Below are positions 6,629-12,483 of a DNA stretch of 12,483 nt, in pieces. The notes under the pieces are model-generated. The model had not been told where the DNA came from, made no database searches, and saw nothing but the letters and a program-made list of their open reading frames with translations. Both the position numbers and the translations under genes were made by a program. Where the stretch lies: NCBI GenBank assembly GCA_025997935.1, contig BNVG01000055.1:1-12483 (forward strand), written 5' to 3'. The stretch is from Synergistales bacterium (lineage in GTDB: Bacteria > Synergistota > Synergistia > Synergistales > Aminobacteriaceae). How positions within the stretch are numbered: the first letter of the stretch is position 1; every line of letters begins with the position of its first letter.

Positions 6629-7122
6629 TTTTGTACCACGGCTCCTACTTGGCTATAGAAAAACCGAGCCTGTCGTTTTCGAGGAAACGGACTGACTTCG
6701 GAGAAGGCTTTTATCTTACGCCTATAAAAGAGCAAGCGATAAATTGGTCAAGGCGTTTTATCAAAGAACGGGGAAGAGCGATTATATCTTTATATGGCTT
6801 TCTGCAAAAGCCAACCGTGGAGAAATTGCCCGAGAATTTGAAAATCCTTGAATTTGATACGCACAACATAGAATGGCTGAACTTTATAACGGTTTGCAGA
6901 TTGGGGCAAGAGACTATTGGAGAATGGGACTTGATTATAGGCGGCGTTGCTAATGATAAAGTCTTTGACACGCTCCAATTATATTTTGATGGACTGATAG
7001 ACGCGCAAGCGGCAATAGGGCGTTTGCGATACAACAAGCCTAATTTTCAGTATTGTTTCAAAAATCAAAAACTTATTGATAATTATTTGCAATATTTGTC
7101 TTGCGAGGCGGTAAAAATATGA
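6625..7122 (+). CDS. DUF3990 family protein, ADP-ribosyltransferase-like putative toxin
   Basis: The 165-residue protein starts at ATG 6625, overlapping the previous stop by 4 nt. The N-terminus carries LYHGS (His5-Gly6) and DFGEGFYLT (24-32), followed by QA...W at 37-41. This is the DUF3990 pattern, which I recall being placed in the ADP-ribosyltransferase clan. The mid-to-late part, EWDLIIGGVANDKVFDTL with QYCF near the end, also matches the family. Such enzymes would use NAD+, and the target here is unknown. A toxin role is inferred from fold and from the flanking DUF3791 genes, not shown by the sequence. The stop overlaps the next start as ATGA (7119-7122). It has no clear link to glycan synthesis and looks like a cassette inserted in the operon. 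Confidence 0.78.
   Translation: MILYHGSYLAIEKPSLSFSRKRTDFGEGFYLTPIKEQAINWSRRFIKERGRAIISLYGFLQKPTVEKLPENLKILEFDTHNIEWLNFITVCRLGQETIGEWDLIIGGVANDKVFDTLQLYFDGLIDAQAAIGRLRYNKPNFQYCFKNQKLIDNYLQYLSCEAVKI
7105..7111 (+). promoter_or_regulatory. Ribosome binding site for the second DUF3791-like gene
   Basis: GAGGCGG with a 7-nt gap to ATG 7119, within the 3' end of the DUF3990 gene. It supports ATG 7119 over the in-frame TTG at 7101. Confidence 0.55.
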
Positions 7123-7337
7123 TTGCCAACAGATATATTCTGATTCATAAGCTGTGCGACGTTATAACCGAATACGCAAGCGTTCAGAATATATCCCTGC
7201 GCGCGGCGCTTGATGTATTTTATAAATCAAATTTATATAAAGAAATAAGCGCCGGAATTTCGGATATGCACTGCCGCAGTGACGGTTATCTTGCTGATGA
7301 GCTACTGCGCGAAACGCGAGGTAATGATAAAAATTAG
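7119..7337 (+). CDS. Small DUF3791-like protein, third gene of the DUF3990 cassette
   Basis: The 72-residue protein starts at ATG 7119, overlapping the DUF3990 stop by 4 nt. It contains LCDVITEYASVQNISLRAAL, then DVFYKSNLYKEI and MHCRSDGYLADELL. That pattern is often seen in a small gene encoded next to DUF3990 and resembles the DUF3791 group, though less clearly than the gene at 6410. Predicted cytoplasmic and helical. It may be the real antitoxin or a second subunit of one (inference). About 70 bp separate it from the ABC transporter. Confidence 0.6.
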   Translation: MIANRYILIHKLCDVITEYASVQNISLRAALDVFYKSNLYKEISAGISDMHCRSDGYLADELLRETRGNDKN

Positions 7338-7407
7338 TGACAAGATTTTATGGCTGAGCAATAGCGGCTATATTTCATTGTCATTCATAAAGGTTGCTTG
7401 ATATATT

Positions 7408-9378
7408 ATGCAAGTCCTGTTTCTAAGCAAAATTTACGACGCGTTCCTGCGCGACATAGTACGCTTATACAAAGTATCGCCTTCTTATTTGCGGCGACGC
7501 TTTTGGGTGATTCTTGCGCTTCAGGCCACACAGGCTTTGGTCGAGTCAGGGACGGTGCTGATGATTTCTTTTTTTGGGGCGACTATGGGATCTCCCGCGT
7601 ATGCGAGAGGTAATTTTCTTATTGTATGGTTGTTTGGATTGTTTCCATATTTGGGTGAAAGATGCTTGGACGACCGGCTTCTTATTGCTTTTGTCTGCGG
7701 CCTTGTAGTTGTGTTCATCATCATCAAAAACCTGATAACAGCCCTCGCAATGCTGCGTACTACGTACCTTGCGGAGAACATATCCGCGTATATCGGCGAG
7801 GAGACGCTAACCCGATACTTCCACAGGGATTATTTGTGGCATATATCTCCGGAAAGCGCGGACGTCATAAACAGATTAGGGTTTCGCACAGTCCTGTCAG
7901 GGCACTGTGTTACACTGCTGCAAATGTACGGAAATATTATATGTTCCGTCACGCTTTTTGCCGTCATGTTTAGTTTGCAGCCCCTTATGACGCTATTTGT
8001 TATGGGCGCGTTCGCGATAGTTGGAGGGACAACGTATCTAAAAGTACGCCGCCGCGTGGACGAGGCTGGTAAAGAGGTCTCGGGCGCAAGCATGAAGGAA
8101 AACGCGAGCCTGTCAGCGGCGAGAAGAGGAATCCGAGAGGTTCTGATTTATCGGCAGCAAAAAGCGTTCTTATCCCGTATTTTCAGCGGCATCCGGGAGG
8201 GCATAGCGCCGAGGGCATTTTTGGGCATAGTCGGAATTTTGCCGAGCTGGCTGTTGGAGGTCACGGGCTTCGCAACTATTTTATGCGTTATTTACCTCCT
8301 GATTCGCCGGGGAGCCGGCATACCGGAGATAATTTCAGCCAGCTCTCTCTTGCTGTTGACCGCCTGGCGCGTGTTGCCGTCCGTGAGCCGCGTGACGAAC
8401 TTCGCGGTTTCGATACGAGGCTCCCGCCCAATGGCCCTGACTTGCTTAGAGCTTTTGGAAAAATTCATCACGCAGCAACCGCAACCACAACCGGAGCCAG
8501 ACCCCAATTTCCGCTTCGAAAAAAATATCGTCCTTAATAGCGTCTGTTTTCGCTATCCGACAAGCCCCACAGACAGCTTACGCAATATCTCGATGACCAT
8601 CAATAAAGGAACAAGCGTAGGGTTAATAGGCGCGTCAGGAGCCGGAAAAACCACTCTTGCCCTGATATTGAGCGGCCTTTTGCCCCTACGGGAAGGCGAA
8701 TTTTTAGTCGACGGTCAAACTCTGTCTCCTGCGGGCTGGGCCGCCTACCGCAGAAAAGTCGGCTTTGTGCCTCAGAACCCCTTTCTGATGGGCGGAACTC
8801 TGGCCGATAACGTCGCGTTCAGCAGATGGGGGCAGGAATATGACAAAGCTAAGGTCGAGCGGGCGTGCAGACAAGCGGCGGCGGATTTCGCTTTCAGCCG
8901 CCCCGAGGGCGTCGATATGCACATAGGAGAAGACGGAGCCGGTCTTTCAGGGGGGGAGACGCAGCGTATCTCCATCGCGCGGGCGTTGTTTGCCGAGCCC
9001 GAGATTTTGATCTTCGACGAAGCCACGAGCTCTCTCGACCAGACGAACGAAAACATTATTCGTTCCACAATCGACGCCCTGCACGGCCAGATAACCGCCA
9101 TCATCATAGCGCATCGCTTGACAACCGTTGAAAATTGCGACATAATCTTTTGGGTTGACAACGGACAAATTCTGTCGATGGGGGCTCCGGCTGATGTTTT
9201 GCCGTTATACAACAGTACGATGTTGGTTACGGAAGAAAACTTTAACGCCAAGGCTTATTTGGGCTGTAATCCTGACGTGGCTACAGTTTGCGCCGGAGAT
9301 GAGCAGGCCGCGTGGGAGCATTTCAGGGTGTATGGGAAAAATGAGCGTAGGCGGCAGTTTAATTCTGTAATCCATTGA
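7408..9378 (+). CDS. ABC transporter, fused permease and ATPase (MsbA/PglK-type flippase), with C-terminal NPDV repeat
   Basis: A 656-residue half-transporter expected to work as a homodimer in the inner membrane, flipping or exporting a lipid-linked glycan or related substrate. Residues about 1-340 hold hydrophobic segments (near 28-52, 67-82, 90-112, 170-205, 265-290 and 300-318), fitting six membrane helices. The nucleotide-binding domain has Walker A GASGAGKTT (408-416, Lys414), Q-loop Gln456, signature LSGGE (513-517), Walker B ILIFDE (533-538) and switch His569, all intact. After the ATPase, residues about 610-650 add FNAKAYLGCNPDV...AWEHFRVYGKNERR. This matches a 'YLxxNPDV...HFxxYGxxExR' repeat seen in surface and glycan-related proteins, and is unusual on an ABC protein. 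ATG 7408 has AAAGG 14 nt upstream, which is long. The next gene is in the same frame, with only one TGA between them. Confidence 0.88.
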   Translation: MQVLFLSKIYDAFLRDIVRLYKVSPSYLRRRFWVILALQATQALVESGTVLMISFFGATMGSPAYARGNFLIVWLFGLFPYLGERCLDDRLLIAFVCGLVVVFIIIKNLITALAMLRTTYLAENISAYIGEETLTRYFHRDYLWHISPESADVINRLGFRTVLSGHCVTLLQMYGNIICSVTLFAVMFSLQPLMTLFVMGAFAIVGGTTYLKVRRRVDEAGKEVSGASMKENASLSAARRGIREVLIYRQQKAFLSRIFSGIREGIAPRAFLGIVGILPSWLLEVTGFATILCVIYLLIRRGAGIPEIISASSLLLLTAWRVLPSVSRVTNFAVSIRGSRPMALTCLELLEKFITQQPQPQPEPDPNFRFEKNIVLNSVCFRYPTSPTDSLRNISMTINKGTSVGLIGASGAGKTTLALILSGLLPLREGEFLVDGQTLSPAGWAAYRRKVGFVPQNPFLMGGTLADNVAFSRWGQEYDKAKVERACRQAAADFAFSRPEGVDMHIGEDGAGLSGGETQRISIARALFAEPEILIFDEATSSLDQTNENIIRSTIDALHGQITAIIIAHRLTTVENCDIIFWVDNGQILSMGAPADVLPLYNSTMLVTEENFNAKAYLGCNPDVATVCAGDEQAAWEHFRVYGKNERRRQFNSVIH

Positions 9379-9429
9379 GTTTCTCGGGAGGAGTTAAGGG
9401 CGACATGTCGAGTAAATAGTGGATTCAGG

Positions 9430-10026
9430 GTGGACATACCGGTTTCCGACTTTAGGGAGGGGACTTCTCATCTAAGTATTATCATGAAAAAAAACGATAT
9501 TTATGAAAAAAACGATTCAGCTGTATCCCTATCCATAACGTCACTCCCATCTCCCAAGGCGGGCGTAAAAGTTTATGTTGGCCCAAAAATCAATACGACA
9601 AATGAGATAAATTTGAAAGCGTTGAAATGGCTGACAACGAATCATAGCATAGACGACGTCACAATAGACGCGCGGTCTGTCAAAGATGAATTTCAACAAA
9701 ACAAAACCATCAAAATCGACACGATCGATAACATACGACCGCTTTTATCCATAACGGGCTGGGCTTTTGATGTGGCCAATAAAGATTCAGGAGGGAAGCT
9801 TTTCATTAAAATTGACGACAAATTTTATAACGCAAGCCGTGTCGATAGAGATGATGTCGCCACGCATTTTAATGAAGCGGCTTACGCAAAGTCAGGATTT
9901 GCCTTATATATTGATACAAATGAATTGGATCATGGGCGTCACGACGCTCAGATAATTTTGCTCACGTCCGATGGCAAAAGCTATTATGTTGTTAGTGAAT
10001 TCAAAATAGTTGTGGATGAAGATTAG
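9430..10026 (+). CDS. Putative beta-sandwich glycan-associated protein with a GWAxD domain
   Basis: Up to 198 residues from GTG 9430, or 180 from ATG 9484; neither has an ideally spaced ribosome site (AGGGAGGGG lies at 9454-9462, too far from 9484). There is no signal peptide or membrane segment. The C-terminal half (about residues 95-195) reads ITGWAFDVAN...KLFIKIDDKFYNASRVDRDDVATHF...SGFALYIDTNELDHGRHDAQIIL. This resembles a beta-rich module often appended to glycosyltransferases, polysaccharide transport ATPases or other glycan enzymes, with the recurring pattern GWA, R-x-DV, SGF and G-x-H. I know no firm family name. Its place between the flippase and the methyltransferase suggests glycan recognition or accessory work (inference). 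It lies in frame with the ABC gene across a single TGA at 9376-9378. Confidence 0.6.
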   Translation: MDIPVSDFREGTSHLSIIMKKNDIYEKNDSAVSLSITSLPSPKAGVKVYVGPKINTTNEINLKALKWLTTNHSIDDVTIDARSVKDEFQQNKTIKIDTIDNIRPLLSITGWAFDVANKDSGGKLFIKIDDKFYNASRVDRDDVATHFNEAAYAKSGFALYIDTNELDHGRHDAQIILLTSDGKSYYVVSEFKIVVDED

Positions 10027-10050
10027 ATCGGTTTACGTTGTTAATTTAGC

Positions 10051-10056
10051 GGGAGG
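10051..10056 (+). promoter_or_regulatory. Ribosome binding site GGGAGG
   Basis: GGGAGG lies 12 nt before ATG 10069 and only 3 nt before the in-frame TTG at 10060, so I take the ATG as the start. Confidence 0.5.
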
Positions 10057-10068
10057 TTATTGATTTCC

Positions 10069-11457
10069 ATGAAAAGATTAGAGGAATCGTTTCGCGACCC
10101 CAACGGATTTGTGTACGTAAAGGATAATGTCCTCCTGCGACAGGTTAATGATAGCTACAAGTCCGAGTACGACGCTTTGATGGATGGAGGGCTTTATAAC
10201 TCTCTTGTCGAGAAAAAATGGATTATCCATCATCAGGAAGAGGACTTGTCTTTGGCGTATTCCGCCTTGCCGGCTTATAAAATATTAAAACCGGAACCTG
10301 TTCCATATATTTCTTATCCGTTTGAATGGTGCTTTGAGCAATATAAATCCGCCGCGCTTCTGACGCTGGATATTTGCTTGGAGGCTCTGCGTTTTTCTAT
10401 GATTCTAAAAGACGCTTCCTCGTATAACATTCAATTCATTGGCTCGCGCCCCGTTTTTATAGATACTCTTTCTTTTGAGAAGTATACAGAGGGGCATCCT
10501 TGGATTGCCTACGGGCAGTTTTGCAAGCATTTTCTGGCGCCGATTCTTCTTATGAGCAAGGTAAATGTGCAACTTTCTCAGCTCATGCGCGTTTATATCG
10601 ACGGAATACCAATAGAGCTTGCGGCGGACTTGTTGCCTCAACGCTATAAATTCGCTCCCTCCATATATATGCATATTTTTCTGCACGCAAAGATGCTGAC
10701 TCGCGCCGCCGTCAGTGGAAACGAGTCGGCAAGGCAAGCAAAGGCGGCTCATATCCGCGAAAACGCTCTAATTTTTATATTGAACAACATGAGATCTCTC
10801 ATAGCAAAATGCGAGGTCGAAAAGGGCCGTACCGAGTGGGGCGAATACTATGAAAATATGATGAATTACTCAGATGCCGCGTTTAGAAGCAAAGCCTTAA
10901 TTGTGAAGGATTTTTTATCGTCGTGTTCCGCCTTGAATATTTGCGACATGGGGGGCAACAGGGGAGAATTCAGCAAAATTGCCTCTGAAATAGAGGGCTC
11001 CTACGTTGTTTGCTACGACATAGATCATACGGCTGTCAACAGACATTACTCCGCCTTAAAGAGTATGGGAATCAGTAATATATTGCCTCTGACTCTCGAT
11101 TTAACAAATCCGAGTCCGGCAATCGGTTGGGCTAACGAGGAAAGGAAATCCATTCCGAATAGAGCTGACTGGGATTGCACTATGGCATTGGCGTTGATTC
11201 ATCACCTCGCTATTTCAAATAACCTGCCGCTGTATAATATCGCCGACTATTTTTCTCGGATGTCTCCTTGGTTGATTATTGAATTTGTACCTAAAGAAGA
11301 TGAGCAGGTACAGAAATTATTGCGGCTTCGGCAGGATATTTTTACAGAGTATAACGTAGAGGGTTTTGAAAAGAGTTTTTCTTTATTTTATGATATTATA
11401 GCCAAGAGAGAAGTTCAAGACAGCCTTCGAACAATTTATCTCCTGAAGCGCAAGTGA
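10069..11457 (+). CDS. NoeA-like class I SAM-dependent methyltransferase
   Basis: A 462-residue cytoplasmic protein resembling the methyltransferase family annotated as nodulation protein NoeA-like. The N-terminal half shows the family blocks FRDPNGFVYV, SYPFEWCFEQ...AALLTL, LKDASSYNIQF and FIDTLSFEKY, with PWIAYGQFCKHFLAP after them. The C-terminal half is a Rossmann methyltransferase: motif I is CDMGGNRGEF (from Cys292) and the strand ending CYDID (Asp317, Asp319) is the likely SAM ribose-binding position. The family's substrate is not well established; methylation of a surface glycan or its precursor is inferred from the locus. In the N-terminal half, Asp115-x4-Asn120 followed by Asp132 resembles the catalytic loop and metal site of aminoglycoside-kinase-like enzymes. 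It is the last gene of the rightward set, and I see no convincing terminator hairpin after it. Confidence 0.8.
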   Translation: MKRLEESFRDPNGFVYVKDNVLLRQVNDSYKSEYDALMDGGLYNSLVEKKWIIHHQEEDLSLAYSALPAYKILKPEPVPYISYPFEWCFEQYKSAALLTLDICLEALRFSMILKDASSYNIQFIGSRPVFIDTLSFEKYTEGHPWIAYGQFCKHFLAPILLMSKVNVQLSQLMRVYIDGIPIELAADLLPQRYKFAPSIYMHIFLHAKMLTRAAVSGNESARQAKAAHIRENALIFILNNMRSLIAKCEVEKGRTEWGEYYENMMNYSDAAFRSKALIVKDFLSSCSALNICDMGGNRGEFSKIASEIEGSYVVCYDIDHTAVNRHYSALKSMGISNILPLTLDLTNPSPAIGWANEERKSIPNRADWDCTMALALIHHLAISNNLPLYNIADYFSRMSPWLIIEFVPKEDEQVQKLLRLRQDIFTEYNVEGFEKSFSLFYDIIAKREVQDSLRTIYLLKRK

Positions 11458-11579
11458 GACGTTCATGCAATACTTTAGGATAAAATAGAATTATCAACAA
11501 CTCCAAACGGCTTTACATCAAATCAGTTAAAGTGCTCCCTTTTGTCAAGACATTTTTTAGGCATGAAATTTGTCAGGTT
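11458..11579. other. Intergenic spacer; possible IS end
   Basis: No gene or clear hairpin terminator is visible. The region holds tgtcaagacattttttaggc from 11543 and tgtcaggttttacc from 11571. Either could be a degenerate left terminal repeat of the adjacent IS3-type element. The other end of the element lies outside the window, so this cannot be tested here. Confidence 0.3.
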
Positions 11580-12483
11580 TTACCTCTTGCTAATTGTTAC
11601 TTGCGTACACGAATCTTTAACGCAGTAGACGGATGCAGGCGTCTTGTCGTTCAGGCTTTGATGCAATCGTTCGTTGTTGTAGTACCGTAGATACTTCGCT
11701 ATGCCCACACGGGCCGCGCGGGGAGTTTCATAGCCGCGCAAGTATACGTCCTCATATTTCAGACTTCTCCACAGTCGCTCTATGAAGATATTGTCGTACG
11801 CTCTGCCGCGATGATCCATGCTGATGCGGCTTCCGGCGGCAAGAAACAGGCTTGTGTACTTCGAACTTGTGAAGTGACTGCCCTGATTTGCTGTTCATTA
11901 TAATGGGCTGCATGCCGCGCAGAGCCTCTGTAGAGGCTTCGAGGACGAAGCCTATGTCCAATGTGTCGTCTATCTGCCAAGACACCACGAAGCGTGAGTA
12001 CCAGTCTATTATGGCCACAAGATAAAGCCACGATGACTTAATCGGTATATAATATATGTGATGTCAATACTCCATACCTGATCCGGGCGCGTAATGCTAA
12101 ATCCTTTCAGTAGATACGGGTATACCGGGTTCGCAGGGTTGGCGACGCTTGTCCTCTGCCTTGGATATATCGCCTGTATGCCCGTCTCCAACATATGCTT
12201 ACGCATAGCCTTGCGGTTAACACCCAACCTCTCGTAGGCGTTGAGTCAAGATGTAATCCTCCTGTACCCGTATTCGGGGTGATCTGTATACAACCTGTCT
12301 ATCCTTGACTTGATGAATATGTCGCGTACGTCAGGTGATACAGGCTTATAGTACAGGCCGCTTCTGTTGAGACCGAGGATTCGCGCTCGGTCTGTCATTG
12401 TTAAGCCACTGTCGGCGCTATCCTCCATCATAGCGCGGCGCTCACGGAGCGTGAAGTTATCTGCCAGATTTTTTTTCGCCCAC
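11543..12483 (-). mobile_element. Remnant IS3-family insertion sequence, partial at the right edge
   Basis: The assignment rests on the OrfB remnant. On the minus strand an A8 run (12469-12476) lies at the upstream end in the sequence WAKKNLAD. This is where IS3 elements often carry the orfA/orfB slippage site. The left limit is a guess from a TGTCA-type sequence at 11543, and no target duplication can be checked. Confidence 0.6.
11580..12483 (-). pseudogene. IS3-family (IS150-like) transposase OrfB, disrupted
   Basis: On the minus strand the whole OrfB can be followed from the window edge to the stop at 11580, but in pieces. From its N-terminus: LGLNRSGLYYKP and HPEYGYRRITS (12431-12249), then TGA at 12248-12246. 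The same frame continues LGVNRKAMRKHM and DQVWSIDITYI. A frame change near 12045-12056 leads into AIIDWYSRFVVSWQIDDT. A second shift at 11886-11889 falls exactly where NSDQGS should hold the second catalytic Asp. The last piece (to 11580) has SMDHRGRAYDNIFIERLWRSLKYEDVYL, HQSLNDKTPASVY and then the stop. The first Asp (in WSIDITYI) and the Glu (in FIERLWRS) of the DDE triad remain, and the middle Asp is lost. Three lesions mean no active transposase. The element continues past the window. Confidence 0.85.

Noticed and set aside
7338..7407. Possible terminator or promoter before the ABC gene (ATAG-CGG-CTAT; GTGACA with TATATT)
   Set aside because: The hairpin is only about 4 bp with no U-run, and the -35/-10 spacing is about 26 nt, outside the usual range.
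9405..9419. Mini-ORF ATG-TCG-AGT-AAA-TAG behind a strong GGGAGGAG
   Set aside because: Four codons only. It could be a leader or a damaged start, but there is no attenuator-like hairpin or codon pattern to support regulation.
11458..11579. Rho-independent terminator after the last glycan gene
   Set aside because: No stem with a following T-run could be found. The T-rich piece near 11563 lacks an adjacent inverted repeat.

Overview
The window is an accessory cell-surface glycan locus from a bacterium. All genes up to about 11.46 kb read rightward, and a decayed insertion sequence reads leftward at the right end. GC content looks moderate. Several genes use TTG or GTG starts behind purine-rich Shine-Dalgarno sequences. 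The DUF3791/DUF3990 and Rpn families seen here are common in anaerobic, gut-type bacteria such as Clostridia, Negativicutes and Synergistota. I cannot name a genus, and the taxonomy is inference.

Layout. (1) 145-1773: a tandem two-domain family-2 glycosyltransferase whose open frame runs upstream of its first ATG into a linker-like sequence, so it looks 5'-truncated. (2) 1853-2773: an Rpn/PD-(D/E)XK nuclease-type 'transposase', followed by a short relic of a glycosyltransferase C-terminus. (3) 2854-6382: a methyltransferase + coiled coil + GT2 + GT2 gene, split in two by a duplication / inverted-triplication / duplication. (4) 6410-7337: three short, translationally coupled genes, DUF3791 - DUF3990 (ADP-ribosyltransferase-like) - DUF3791-like, resembling a toxin-antitoxin cassette. 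(5) 7408-9378: an MsbA/PglK-type ABC flippase/exporter with an unusual C-terminal 'NPDV' repeat. (6) 9430-10026: a putative beta-sandwich glycan-associated protein. (7) 10069-11457: a NoeA-like methyltransferase whose N-terminal half carries kinase-like residues. (8) 11580-12483: an IS3-family transposase remnant on the minus strand.

Working together (inference): the glycosyltransferases would build a surface glycan, the methyltransferases would modify it, and the ABC protein would flip or export the lipid-linked product. The Rpn gene, the DUF3990 cassette and the IS remnant are mobile or selfish cargo in this locus.

The most striking observation is the rearrangement at 3522-5126. Two identical 749-bp direct copies flank an inverted copy of an internal 122-bp piece, with 7-8 bp microhomologies at both junctions. 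Removing 856 bp restores one in-frame 890-codon methyltransferase-GT2-GT2 protein. This is either a recent template-switching event in the cell or an amplification/assembly chimera. The sequence alone cannot decide between them.
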